DNA from: Saccharomycopsis crataegensis
Lineage: Eukaryota; Ascomycota; Saccharomycetes; Ascoideales; Saccharomycopsidaceae
NCBI RefSeq assembly: GCF_037102585.1
Contig: NW_027043829.1
Span: 3,224,001 to 3,288,000, forward strand
Direction of reading: 5' to 3'
Length of the DNA: 64,000 nucleotides
Position 1 is the first letter of the stretch. Each line of letters opens with the position of its first letter. The position numbers and the translations under genes were made by a program. The notes beneath the pieces are model-generated. The model saw only the letters and a program-made list of their open reading frames with translations. It was not told where the DNA came from and ran no database searches. Of the stretch, positions 51,386 to 62,500 are shown one piece after another.

Positions 51386-54052
51386 ATGCCCGATAATTTG
51401 ATATACAACCATTCAAATCTACTTGAAATTGGTAGATTTTCCCGATATATCCTCACGTATAGGCTCTCAAAACTGGAGACCAACAATAATGATGATGGGC
51501 AACAACTAAGAATTCAAGTGAAAAATGTGGAGCTACCCATGAAGAAATTGTTATATTTACTTGGTCCATATTCTTTGTACGTGCAACTTCTCCCATGGAA
51601 TTTTAATGAATCACTAGAACATAATCCGGACCCTCTGGACCAGAATTTGGTACAAATATCGGCCAATATTCATCCGTCCAAAAGTTTTCACGGAGTTTTG
51701 GAGCTTAATGAAAATTCTTTGGTTAATGATGCCGAATCTCAGGAATTCAATGTTTACCGCTGGAGACTAGATGTGATGTCGCAAGCGATTTTGTCAGATT
51801 CTGTGGTAACCCATTTTGATGTTTCTATCACTTCCCATGCCGATGGAAACCACGACGCGTCTTCCCTGATAACGTCGTTGTCTACAGGAGTCCTGACTCC
51901 AGAATCAAGAATCATGGATCCATTACTTGATGTTGAAGTACAGTCATCAGCTGATATTTGGAATAAACCTCCCCCAAACCCACTGGTACCAGCTCATTTA
52001 GTAATATTGACACATGGGGTGTACTCAAATATTGATTGTGATCTTTTATACATTAAGGAAAAGCTCGAGCTCAACAGCAAAGGCGAAAATATCATGATTC
52101 GCGGGTACCATGGTAACGTGGGCCATACTGAACGAGGAATTAAATGGCTAGGGATTAATTTGGCAAATTACATTGATTATCTTTTGAATAATGGTGATTA
52201 CAAGATTGACAGGATCTCATTTTTGGGACATCTGTTAGGTGGAGTGGTTCAGTCATTTGCCATTTATTATCTTTTAAATTATGAAGGTTACAAGACAGGA
52301 ATTATTAATTATGCAAGGGACGATATCCCAGGCTCGTTACCAAAACCAAACAGAGTTCTTCTCAAGTCGATACGACCGGTGAATTTCATGACTCTTGCAG
52401 CGCCTTTGCTTGGTACTCAAGCTGAATTTGATAATTTAATAAACCTAGGACTTGAGGTAGGATCTCTTGGGAAAACCGGCAAGGATCTCCTGCTTCGTAA
52501 CCGTTATTTCTCAAAGTTTAATCTCAAAGTAGAAGACGCCCAACAAAACAAGCTCCATGTGTTGTTGAAACCATTATTGGAGACAATATCGATTGATCTC
52601 AAGTTCCACTTCTATTTAAAGGCATTTGAGCATAGAGTAGTTTTTGCAAATGTCTTGAACGATGGAATTGTACCATTGAAGACGAGTGCGTTGATGTATT
52701 TGGATTACCAAAGTTTGCGGGTGGCAGAGCTATTGAAGAAAGCTGCTAAAGATCGACAGAAACTCAATGGTCAATCAGAGATTGATTCGGAAGTAATATT
52801 AAATGGGAAAGACCCAGCCAAAACTTCATCTTTCTGGAGAGGCAAATGGAATCACAGAAATAAAAACGGTTCTGCTGTCGGCGAGATCCCTGAAGACTTA
52901 GATAATAGTGATTCGGTTTTCAATATAGAGGATGAGACTAAGATTCTGGAAGGCATGAAGAAAACTTTTAACAACACAGAGACGGGATCTAGTGAGCCCG
53001 CAACAACACTGGCGAGAACTCCGTTACCTCTAAAATCGGGCTCCAAGAAAGTTGAGAAGAGGAATAGTTCTTCAACATTATTGAGAAGCGTTACAGCCTT
53101 ATCAAAATTACAGGTAAAGAAAGAGGATAAAATGCACAAATTTCAAACTTTAGATTCTAAAGGGACCTTGAAGTCCTTTCAAAGTGATGATACTAAGGAC
53201 ACCCGGTCCACCAAAACCTACCGTCCTCCAAAGTCTTCATCAGTATTATCAGCAATTAATGTGTTGAAAGCTCCTGCCCCGCAAAAGGAATTCTTTATGA
53301 ATTTCAAGCCGTTGGAACAGAAAGAAGTAAAGGCAATGATTGAAGATTTATCAAAGGACCTTAATGCCACGGAATCTCCACAAACAGAACCAGATGAGAC
53401 AGTTAATTTGACTCCCGAAGTTCTTGATAGTGGAATTATAATACATGATCGTACCTACTCTTTTGATGAGCTCCCGCCACCTCATTACAATAAAATAAGT
53501 GCTCCTCGTCGTCTCCGTCTTCGAGCGGATACTCGTTCCAAGAAACCTGCTGGGAACACTCACCGTCTCACAGGTTCCTATATTATTCTGGATGTTCTTC
53601 AAACCAATGGCAAAGATATTCCTTTTTTTTATCACTCTCGGAAAACTAATGCGATTGTCAGAAAGCATTTCAAGAGCAGTCAATTAGCAGAAAAATTGGC
53701 AAGATGTTATCATTTCGATAAGTCCTGGAGAAAAGTGCTCGTATGCTTGAAACCAGACGCTCATAATAATATCGTGGTGAGAAGACAGTTTGTTAATAGC
53801 TACGGATGGAATGTAATACACTATTTGGCCAGTATATTTGAATACGGTGCCAAACATGGAGAAAAAACTGAGAAGTATCTTGATGCTGTTCTGAACATCG
53901 AAAAGCTTGAAAACGTTCATTACGATGCCAGCATCTCTTTATTGCCTATAGCCGGCTCATTGAAACGGCTAAAACTCACGGACACTGCTTCAGAAAGGCT
54001 CAATGAAGAAGAAATGCTGGATAGAGGACTAAGTGATGTTGAGGAGGGCTGA
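51386..54052 (+). CDS. ROG1/DUF676-family serine lipase
   Basis: This 888-residue protein belongs to the DUF676 alpha/beta-hydrolase family (yeast Rog1, Ydl109c, Lpl1), which act on monoacylglycerol or phospholipids. The hydrolase core starts near residue 205 with HLVILTHGVYSN. The nucleophile elbow is FLGHxLGGVVQ at 280-290, where x (residue 283) is encoded by CTG. Since every active family member has Ser here, Ser decoding of CTG makes the enzyme intact. TLAAPLLGTQ and NDGIVPLKTSAL (the catalytic Asp region) follow. The C-terminal half is long, Lys/Ser-rich and disordered, with a conserved-looking block near residues 725-830. An N-terminal domain of about 170 residues resembles that of Rog1. 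Length exceeds Rog1 (685). Confidence 0.9.
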   Translation: MPDNLIYNHSNLLEIGRFSRYILTYRLSKLETNNNDDGQQLRIQVKNVELPMKKLLYLLGPYSLYVQLLPWNFNESLEHNPDPLDQNLVQISANIHPSKSFHGVLELNENSLVNDAESQEFNVYRWRLDVMSQAILSDSVVTHFDVSITSHADGNHDASSLITSLSTGVLTPESRIMDPLLDVEVQSSADIWNKPPPNPLVPAHLVILTHGVYSNIDCDLLYIKEKLELNSKGENIMIRGYHGNVGHTERGIKWLGINLANYIDYLLNNGDYKIDRISFLGHLLGGVVQSFAIYYLLNYEGYKTGIINYARDDIPGSLPKPNRVLLKSIRPVNFMTLAAPLLGTQAEFDNLINLGLEVGSLGKTGKDLLLRNRYFSKFNLKVEDAQQNKLHVLLKPLLETISIDLKFHFYLKAFEHRVVFANVLNDGIVPLKTSALMYLDYQSLRVAELLKKAAKDRQKLNGQSEIDSEVILNGKDPAKTSSFWRGKWNHRNKNGSAVGEIPEDLDNSDSVFNIEDETKILEGMKKTFNNTETGSSEPATTLARTPLPLKSGSKKVEKRNSSSTLLRSVTALSKLQVKKEDKMHKFQTLDSKGTLKSFQSDDTKDTRSTKTYRPPKSSSVLSAINVLKAPAPQKEFFMNFKPLEQKEVKAMIEDLSKDLNATESPQTEPDETVNLTPEVLDSGIIIHDRTYSFDELPPPHYNKISAPRRLRLRADTRSKKPAGNTHRLTGSYIILDVLQTNGKDIPFFYHSRKTNAIVRKHFKSSQLAEKLARCYHFDKSWRKVLVCLKPDAHNNIVVRRQFVNSYGWNVIHYLASIFEYGAKHGEKTEKYLDAVLNIEKLENVHYDASISLLPIAGSLKRLKLTDTASERLNEEEMLDRGLSDVEEG
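52232..52234 (+). other. CTG codon at the catalytic serine position
   Basis: This codon is residue 283 of the ROG1-like lipase, in the GHxLGG elbow. It is the most direct evidence in the window that CUG is read as serine. Confidence 0.8.
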
Positions 54053-54366
54053 CTTTCTTTCTTATAAATTATATAGATTAAACAAACATTAGAGATATAT
54101 CACGAATGGTTCACAACCGACTTTTTTTCCTTCCTCACTGGCAATGTCAGTTTGTGTTTATTTTTTAGACTCAAGATTGTTTCGAGGTTACAGAAACACA
54201 ATTAGGACTGATGAAATGTTAAACTTTAAATAAATGCTAAATAATATACAAATATACAATATACAAAGCCAGACCAAACATGGTGCCATTATAGATTAGA
54301 ATAATTGGAAAATAAATGACGATTGGGTTTTTCCCCCTTATAAGCAACATGCGGTGGTATCAGCTA
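54053..54366. other. 3' intergenic stretch between convergent genes
   Basis: AT-rich DNA with ATATAC runs near 54240-54265, probably 3' ends of both genes. Nothing else was seen. Confidence 0.5.
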
Positions 54367-56034
54367 TTAAACATCCTTCATTTCAACATCTTCATCTTCA
54401 GCGATAACATTGGAAGCTTCTACACTAGGAATGGATGCAGAAACAGGAGCAGTTTGAGAAGAAGATTCTGTAGCGTCAGATTTTATTGGCATAATATCAG
54501 TTGGCTGTGGTGCTACAGCTGACATAATGGCAGGTGTTGAAACCAGAACGTCGTCTAATTGGGGATTTGGAGCATCAGCAGCAGTTTTAGTTTCAACACT
54601 TTGAGTTGAAACGTCTTGTGGTGCTAATACTTCGACCGCTGGTTCTTCCTTGATTGCAGCATCATTAAGAGATGTACTAATTGAGGGCTCCTCATCGATT
54701 TCAATGACCTCTGGTTTCACCTCTTCATTCATTGGAGCGGGTGTTTCAATTCTTTTATTCAATCTTTCCTGTCTTTCCTGCTCTTTTTGCTCCTTTAACT
54801 TAATTCTTTTAGCAGCTCTCATTGCCGCAGCTTCTTTCAACCTTCTTTCATATTCTGCCTGTTTTTCGACCTCCTCAAGTCTTTTACGCTCTTCTTTCTC
54901 TTGTAGTCTGCTAGATCTCTTTCGATTCATCAATAGACTCTGCATCTGTTTTTCCTTCAACCGGTGTTGGTAATTCTTCTTCCATTTCAACTCTTGCCCA
55001 GCAAATTCATCAAGCATACCAAATAGCAATTGACCTAATTTCTTGAGTTGTGGCTTCTTTCTGTATTCAATAATTAAATCATACATCTCATAAAAGTTGT
55101 TGGTAAGACATTCCCACTCCAAAGATGGATCAATATCATCTAATACTTCTAAAGGATCAAAAACTTCCAATTTTTTCCCAGAAGTAGGAATGTGAACTGT
55201 TTTGCTGTAGATCAACTTCTGGAGGTACAATCTGTTATCATCAAGAAGATAGTAGGAACTTTCTATTACCGGAAACTTGGACTGAGAAACATGTGTGAAA
55301 ATAGGATCTAGTCTTAACTCAATTGGCTTTTCGAATTTTTCGAGATATTTTGCAAACAGATTGGTTACACAAACCTTATCAATTAAAATATAGAAAATTT
55401 CCACTTTGGCTCCCAAGGGTAATAGATCAAAAAACCTTATCAATGGTTTTGAAGGAGTCTCTTTCACCTTTGGGAGTTTTTCTACTGGATACCCATATTC
55501 GTCATATTCGTCATATTCTTCTTCCTCTTCTTCCTCTTCGTCCTCATCATTATTCTCTTCTATTTCCTCTTCATAATCTTCAGCTCCCTGTTCCTCATCT
55601 ATATAATCAGAGACATGAACATCATATTTATTCAAAATCTCATCCAATTGGTCCCCTAAAAATGACATCAACAGCTGATCGAATTCCTCCGGGGCGCGTA
55701 TCTTCATACCAGCTTTTAATAAACTATTGATTAAATTTACCTTTAGCCTATTGATGAACGTGCTAGGAAAAGTGACTCCCGCCAACTCTTCTTCCCAAAT
55801 ATATACATGAAATGGGTCTGCGCTCATCTTAATGGCACCACGAAAGACACTGAGCCAATTATAGACAAAGGCATATTCAAACAGCGATCTAAGTGGCTTG
55901 ATTTGTGAAAGATATGGTTCACCCTCAGTTGGTAGCTTCAGGGGAAGCTTGGAAAGTTGCGCGACAATTTCTGCATTGATATGCTTGAGAGATTCCGCTG
56001 GATGATCGCTAGAAGAGCCAACTTTGTTAGACAT
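54367..56034 (-). CDS. DDT/WHIM-like chromatin protein, acidic and coiled-coil
   Basis: From the ATG at 56032-56034 (MSNKVGSSSDH) the protein has 555 residues; the longer frame begins at a non-ATG codon. Residues about 50-120 (SLFEYAFVYNWLSVFRGAIK, then FINRLKVNLINSLLKAG) look like a DDT domain, a three-helix bundle found in partners of ISWI remodellers. A run of Asp/Glu follows (160-190). A helical WHIM-like part comes next (FFDLLPLGAKVEIFYILIDK and LYLQKLIYSKTVH). Then follows a basic coiled coil with RLQEKEERKRLEEVEKQAE, and an Ala/Pro/Glu tail. The family assignment rests on pattern only and the yeast ortholog is unclear. Confidence 0.62.
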   Translation of the reverse strand: MSNKVGSSSDHPAESLKHINAEIVAQLSKLPLKLPTEGEPYLSQIKPLRSLFEYAFVYNWLSVFRGAIKMSADPFHVYIWEEELAGVTFPSTFINRLKVNLINSLLKAGMKIRAPEEFDQLLMSFLGDQLDEILNKYDVHVSDYIDEEQGAEDYEEEIEENNDEDEEEEEEEEYDEYDEYGYPVEKLPKVKETPSKPLIRFFDLLPLGAKVEIFYILIDKVCVTNLFAKYLEKFEKPIELRLDPIFTHVSQSKFPVIESSYYLLDDNRLYLQKLIYSKTVHIPTSGKKLEVFDPLEVLDDIDPSLEWECLTNNFYEMYDLIIEYRKKPQLKKLGQLLFGMLDEFAGQELKWKKNYQHRLKEKQMQSLLMNRKRSSRLQEKEERKRLEEVEKQAEYERRLKEAAAMRAAKRIKLKEQKEQERQERLNKRIETPAPMNEEVKPEVIEIDEEPSISTSLNDAAIKEEPAVEVLAPQDVSTQSVETKTAADAPNPQLDDVLVSTPAIMSAVAPQPTDIMPIKSDATESSSQTAPVSASIPSVEASNVIAEDEDVEMKDV

Positions 56035-56287
56035 ATTTCCGTTCCACAGGCAATATTCTTCTTTTGTATAATTTCGTTCTTTAGCTTTATTTACCCTAGT
56101 TGTGTCAAGCAGTTGTGGGAAATTTTGCAAAATCAATTTTTTGTACGCGACGCGAAAATAGAAAATAAACAGACTGCTAAACGCACATACTATTTTGATC
56201 TCTACAAAGCTATTATTCAGTAGTTATCGTCAAATCGTGAAATTAAATAATATGAGTTTTTTTTATGTTTTTCAGACACAAAATCAA

Positions 56288-59170
56288 TTATCTAGGGGAT
56301 GCATCATCCCCGAAAGACTCAGTAATAGGAGATAAAAAGTCGTTGAGGAGATTGGTGGAAATTGGCATTGGCAACACAGTTTCTTTAGGTTTGTTGTGAT
56401 CTGTTTCTGTAATTATTTCACGTGAAGTATCGTTGTTATTGACACTATTGTTGAACAATGTAATGGTTTTCCCATTCGCTGGAACCACAAATTTATTATT
56501 CTGAGACTCCGGAAGAACGAATTGCCCAGGCTTTGGTTTCTTGGAATAACTATTTGACCTGTACATTCTGTTTCTGATTTTTTCTTTCTCAGGCTCTGGA
56601 TTAATTATTTCCTTACGCTGAGAGTCGTAGATATGATAAGACGCCTCCGGGTCAAACTCAAAATCTTCTGGTACAATATTAACTTCGTCCAAATAATCAT
56701 CCTCAAAGTAATCATTAAGTGTATCATCTTCATAGAATGTTTTATTATCACCATGTACATGGTTTGCAGCTGAGCCATCAAGCCACATATACTGTCCCTG
56801 GTTAGATTCCTGATGCCCAGAAGGATTTGTGACTGGTTGTGAGGTGATTTTATTGGATATCGAAATCGGCTGTGGCAAAATTTTGGAAGGAGCATTGGGT
56901 TTGATTTCAATTTTCCTTTCACTTATTTCTTGCTCCACAGCGCTCAACACCGAAGGGGATTGTATCCCTGTTTGAGAACTAAAGAGTTTCTGCTTTTCAG
57001 AATTCTTTCCTGAATGATTTGGTAGCTTTTTGTTTTCTGAGGTTTCTGCCTGGAAATTTTTAGGGGTGTTGTTACATTCCTTAGTAGTTTCAGATATTTT
57101 AGGCTGAAACATAGTCATGTTCAACAACTGCCGTGATAAGTCTTCATCAGATTGTACTTTTTTTTCAGCCTCGATGGCTGGTGCTTTAATAGGAAGAGCT
57201 GTTGCTATTGAGTGATAGTTATTTTCTTCCTGGTTCTTTTTAACCGGATGTGAACTAGTTTCGATACTGCTTTCTTCGGATATATCTCCAATGACTTCTT
57301 TTGCAACAATAACACTATCCTTCATTTCGATAGGAGTAAGCTGTTCAAGGTAATCATCACTAGTTATGCTTTGCCTTTCATCCAATTCTTGATTCATTTT
57401 ATTTTCGACTACATCATGGCCAGAAGTTGAAGAATTTTTATGATCAGCATCACCAAAATCACCGTAATCATCATAGTCCCCATTAGCTTCATTTATCAAG
57501 TCATCAAAATTACCCGCAAATTCATCATCATCGTCGGAGAATAGTTGCCTATTGAATAAATGCTCCGTATCATCAACTTCTTCCTCATCGTAAAAATTCA
57601 TATCATCATTGAAATATTCTTCACCATATGCATCTGTGCTGAAATCATCGACGAATAATCCACTGCCAACGGCAGGGGATTCCTTATCTTTTTGCGACTT
57701 GGATTTCTCTGAAATACTTTTGTAATACTTGATAGACACATTACGTCCATTGATGAGATCTTTTTCAAAAGAGAATGCAGAGGCATCTGATTTATTGGAG
57801 TTGGTTTCAAAATCACTGTATTCCCTTTCCTCATTTATGGTCGTTGCAGCGGGTTCTCTGACAGATACAAGCTTCTTGATTTTTTTATCACCATTTTTCA
57901 ATTTCTTCAATATAGAAGCTCTCTTATCAGTATTAATTTGAATTACCGAAGATCTTGAATGATCAATTGACGATCTATCAACTGAGGATCTATCAAGTGA
58001 AGATTTGTTTTTCTCCCCGCTTTTTCGTTTATAATTCTTCACTTTTTCAATGACGTTCTTCAAAGAGTCTCTTTTAGGGCTCTTGCTTGAATCTTCTGAA
58101 TTTCGATTACTCTTGTTTGAATTCTCAAGTTTTTCAGTATCTTTTGGACGAGCGTCTAAAACCAGCCCCGCTTCATCGAAATTAGAGAAAGAAGACAATT
58201 GAGAGTGCAATCCATCGGAGAATGGCACATCGATGATCGATTCTTCCTGACTTTCTTCATTTGTTCCTAAAAGTTTTTGCAAGCTTCTATTTCTCAGTTC
58301 CGCATATAATGCTGAGCCATTTGATGGTTCATAATTTGTAATTTTTTTCAGAAAGTTCTCAAATTCTGGCAGTAGAGTGTTATGCGGAACCTTCAATTTT
58401 CGTTCCCATTGCTCTTTAGATAAAAAGGGGCTTTTCCTAGCAGGTATATCATTAAATGGTACATTAGTCTTAATGGATAAAGGGAGCTTTTGAGGTTGGT
58501 TAGAGTAATCATTTTGTTGGTAAGAATCACCCGATTTTCTGGCTTCTGGATCATAATTATTGAAATGGAACTCATCGCCGGAATTATTATAGAAGGAGTT
58601 GTTATTATTGTTATTGCCATAGTTTTGATAGGAATTATTATTGCCATCCCAATTGTGTTTCACCGTACCCTTAATTGACATACTGTTAGGATACTCATTA
58701 GCCATCGAGTCCTTCAAATTGCTGTTACTACCCTTTGAAAACAAATTCTTGGGATATTTCAAGATACTTTTCTTTTGCAGGCTATTATTCACTTCCTCTA
58801 GTGGGAAAACATACTGTTTGGAAGATGTCTTTGGGGAAGGAGGATTGGAGCTAAAAGAATAGAACTCGTCATGGGAGATTTTTGGGGAATGCAAAAATGT
58901 ATTCCGCATACCATCAGCATTTCGTACAAGCGGGGATAATGGAGGAGGAACTTTAGGGGAATTGAGCGGCGAATTGAATGAAAAACTCCCATGATGAACA
59001 TTAGGATTATTGGTGGAAATCACTTCAAAACTCAGCTTTTTCTTCAAAGTTTGGTGTCCACTGGTGTCGTTGCTATATGATCCGGAGACCGGACGTGAGG
59101 GTTCCTTCTTCTCCTTGTCATCTTTACCAAATGATCCAATACGCTTGTGAGACTTAATAAACGACCTCAT
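56288..59170 (-). CDS. Large disordered protein starting MRSFIKSHKR, function unknown
   Basis: The protein has 960 residues and is Ser-, Asn- and Asp-rich, with no membrane spans. The start MRSFIKSHKRIGSFGKDDKE is a basic, possibly membrane-contacting end; a few yeast cortical or Zn-regulated proteins (Zrg8-like) begin in a similar way, a weak resemblance from memory. SP/TP sites are common (FNSPLNSPKVPPPLSPL), suggesting Cdk targets. A conserved-looking block sits near residues 255-300 (SKEQWERKLKVPHNTLLPEF). The C-terminal part repeats acidic FEDDY/DEVN-like patches. It is probably a scaffold in polarity or cytokinesis; that is an inference from composition. Confidence 0.7.
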   Translation of the reverse strand: MRSFIKSHKRIGSFGKDDKEKKEPSRPVSGSYSNDTSGHQTLKKKLSFEVISTNNPNVHHGSFSFNSPLNSPKVPPPLSPLVRNADGMRNTFLHSPKISHDEFYSFSSNPPSPKTSSKQYVFPLEEVNNSLQKKSILKYPKNLFSKGSNSNLKDSMANEYPNSMSIKGTVKHNWDGNNNSYQNYGNNNNNNSFYNNSGDEFHFNNYDPEARKSGDSYQQNDYSNQPQKLPLSIKTNVPFNDIPARKSPFLSKEQWERKLKVPHNTLLPEFENFLKKITNYEPSNGSALYAELRNRSLQKLLGTNEESQEESIIDVPFSDGLHSQLSSFSNFDEAGLVLDARPKDTEKLENSNKSNRNSEDSSKSPKRDSLKNVIEKVKNYKRKSGEKNKSSLDRSSVDRSSIDHSRSSVIQINTDKRASILKKLKNGDKKIKKLVSVREPAATTINEEREYSDFETNSNKSDASAFSFEKDLINGRNVSIKYYKSISEKSKSQKDKESPAVGSGLFVDDFSTDAYGEEYFNDDMNFYDEEEVDDTEHLFNRQLFSDDDDEFAGNFDDLINEANGDYDDYGDFGDADHKNSSTSGHDVVENKMNQELDERQSITSDDYLEQLTPIEMKDSVIVAKEVIGDISEESSIETSSHPVKKNQEENNYHSIATALPIKAPAIEAEKKVQSDEDLSRQLLNMTMFQPKISETTKECNNTPKNFQAETSENKKLPNHSGKNSEKQKLFSSQTGIQSPSVLSAVEQEISERKIEIKPNAPSKILPQPISISNKITSQPVTNPSGHQESNQGQYMWLDGSAANHVHGDNKTFYEDDTLNDYFEDDYLDEVNIVPEDFEFDPEASYHIYDSQRKEIINPEPEKEKIRNRMYRSNSYSKKPKPGQFVLPESQNNKFVVPANGKTITLFNNSVNNNDTSREIITETDHNKPKETVLPMPISTNLLNDFLSPITESFGDDASPR

Positions 59171-59541
59171 TCACCACACGGAACCACAGCTTATATTATG
59201 TTGATGCTTCTTATAATTTGTTATTCAGTTGATGTTGTATTCAGATCAACTAACGAGAAAAAAAAAAAAAAAAAAGTAAAATCAAGGATCCGTCCTATTG
59301 GTGCTTGGAACCAAAACAGCTATGGGAGTGATTTCTACTTTCCAAGGTTAAGAAGTACCCTGAACTAAATAATGACTTTATTAAAAACTGAAAAACTAAA
59401 ATAAATACTTGGCTGATGATTCCTAGGAAGTAACATTCAGGTGGCAGCCAAAGAAGCAGCAATGAGGAAACAATAAAAATTGAAAATCTAGTAAGTAAAA
59501 CCATATATATACATACATATATATATATATGTATGAAGCAA
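59171..59541. other. Intergenic stretch with AT repeats
   Basis: A poly-A run (about 59256-59275) and ATATACATACATATATAT-type repeats (59502-59534) were seen, but no gene. Confidence 0.5.
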
Positions 59542-62500
59542 TTAAATATTCATGTATGAATACAGATAAGCGGTATTTTCATTAAGAAGAGGTTTTCTCT
59601 TCCCTGAAAATACTGATGCTGGGTTATTGCTATTTGTGTTCTGATTAAGGCGTAACGAGCGGATCGAGCTGGTGTAGTTTGAATGGTCATATGAGATGTA
59701 AGAATCAGTAGTATTCGTCAGAATTTGACGATTTGGATTGATCATGTTATTATTAAACTCCCCCTTTTCCATCTTTATTTGCTTTATAGCGTCTTGCAAC
59801 GTCATTGATTTTTGATGACAAAGATCTTCAATATTTTTGTACCCTTGTTTATGAATATGATCTCCATATAATGAATTGACCGCCGACAATAAAGTTGAGC
59901 CACCACTAACGCCAGTACTTTCACTCACCGACTCCCATGCATCACTATTGGAAGGCTTATCATTTGGGAAGATTGGATTATGCACCAAATCGCTATCACT
60001 ATAATAAAGAACCGAGGAATCACTGATAGAAGCAACTCTTTTCTGATTGTCTTGCATATCTTCAATTAATCTATCCTGAATCTCACCCTGAGCCGCAATA
60101 TTCTGTTGGAATTGAATATCAGAGGCAATGCTTGTAGCAAAAGAAAAATACCTCTTGTCATCTTGATTATTTTCAACTGGTGGGAGTGAACTTATTGTTG
60201 TTGTGGAGTTAATCACTCTCAATTCTCTACTCTCTGAGCCAACCCTGCTATCATGGCCAGTATTATCATTGCTCGCTCCGTTTCTGAAGTTGCTAAAACT
60301 ATAGTTACTCGGGTTTCTGAAAGTGCTCTTAGAACTGTTAATTTCGTAATAATGTAGGAGATCCAAACTTTTGTTAGTAGGCTCTTCGGACGCAAAACTT
60401 GGAGAATATTTCGGAGCATAATCACTATTAACAGATTCACTATATTCGTTCGCGTAGTCCCCAATCAAGCTTTCGTAATCGTAGCCATGGCTTGGAGGTT
60501 GGGGCTTTTCGAAAGCTTCAAACCTATGTGAAACCTCGTTGGCGTTACCGTAACTATTGGTGGTTAACTTCTCGTAATTTCTGATAGAAGCTGAAGTTTG
60601 AGTCTCACTTTCATCATAAACAGCTTCTTGTAGTGTCTCATCAACAAGTGAGTACTCATTATTGATAACTAGTTCAGAATCAAGCTCGGAGTAAACACTT
60701 TCAGAGTCCTCTGTCTCTGATAAAATCTTCAAGTTTTCTTTCTCGATAATACCTTCTATAATTTTCTCATATTTTTCTCCAGTTTCTGCCTTGTTCGTAA
60801 AAGTATCATAGCCCCCAGAAAATGTCACGTCTTTCTCATTGCCTTCCAATGTAGATATTGATTCCACACTGGAGTTTTTGTGAGAGGTAAGCGAAAAAGT
60901 GTCATTGATTGGAGAATAAACCATACGAGGATCTTCACTGTCAGAAGAGCCACTTAGGAAGGTGTGAATAGAACTGGTACTGCTCAAGTCTCTCTGGGTC
61001 TTTTGAGATGAAGATTCTTGCACTCCAGTAATTCTCGTCAGCAGTCTGTGTGGAACTGGAGGAGCAGCATCAAAAACACTAGTGTCAGATTTTTTAATCG
61101 GAATTGGTGGTTGTGGACGTCTAATAACTGTATTTTCTTTTGCGAGTTTTGAATATTCACTAAATGACGAATCAGATCTTTTGCTAATAGGCAGAGCTTT
61201 CATACCAAGAGATTCAGATTCAGCAGCAAAAACAATATAACCCTTATCATCTCTCACTGTGAATCCTTGGTTTTGATTAATGTTAGGGCCACTGACAACT
61301 GAAGCTAAAGGCTCATGACTGGTTTCTATTGGTGGGATTGGTAAAGCACTAATTCTTTTTTCTTCCTTAACCATAGGTAAATGGGCCAGACTAGAATTTG
61401 CGGACTCTGAACTTAAAAGATTTCTTCTAATCAAATTTTGATACCTGCTTTCATTGATTTGGTTTTTGAAGCTGGTGCCACTTTTTTCGGGAGTCTCGGT
61501 ATCGTGGGCAGCATTGGAGTTCCAAGAATCTTTTCGTGATCGATTACTTGAAGTATAATTGTAAATATTACTGATAGGCGTCTTATATGACGAGTCAGAC
61601 TTAAACAGCGAGCCAGTAGAAGATTCAGCAGAAGAGCCACCATCTGATTGAGAAGCAACCTCAAGATCTTTAGAAAGTATTTCTTGTTCCAAAACAACTT
61701 CGACCATAGAATTATCAGTCTCGTTGGCTGTAATGTTTGAGAAATCTGCCAAAAGTCGTTTCTCACCTATGGTGGTATCCAAAGTTTTGTCTTTTTGGAC
61801 ATCAATAGAGGCCTTTTCCATCTCAATTTTAGGCACGCTAACATTTTCTGAAGAGTTATTGAGCCATTTGTCGTTACCATTGACACTCTCTGTATCTTCC
61901 ACAATAGCTTTCTTGTTATCATTTTGAGGTTTTGATTTTTTCGGGCTTGATGAATTCTTCTTTTTCTTCCCAAACTTGAACCAAAATTTGTGCTTTTTCT
62001 TGCCACTTCCTTTACGTTCCTCTTCGGCTTCGGTAATGCTTTTCGTGTCACTGTCCACATTAACATTCCCAAATTCATTCAATTCGTTAAAATCAAGAAG
62101 TGCATTGGTGGTGATAGTATTATGTTTAACTTGATAATCATTAGAACTGACAATAGAAATATTAGACTTTGTACGACTGTGCATAGGAGGCGGCATTGAC
62201 TTGGTTTTGGAATGTTTAGGATTTTGCGATGACATAATTGAGGGCGTCTGAAGGGAGATATTTGACCCAGAATTGGATTGGTAACTAGATCCGCCACCAA
62301 AAGTGAACCGCTTGCTCATTCCATAGTCATCTATATTTGGCGAGCTACTCGATGAAGAAATACTGGATGACAACTCTCTTTTTGGTGCTGGAGGAAGTAT
62401 ATGCTGAGGTAGGCTATTTTGAGGCGCTAATATAGGAGCCTCCAGAGCTCCAGAAAGCGGTCTGTGTAAATCAGGGACATTGCGAAAGTGACTTATAGAT

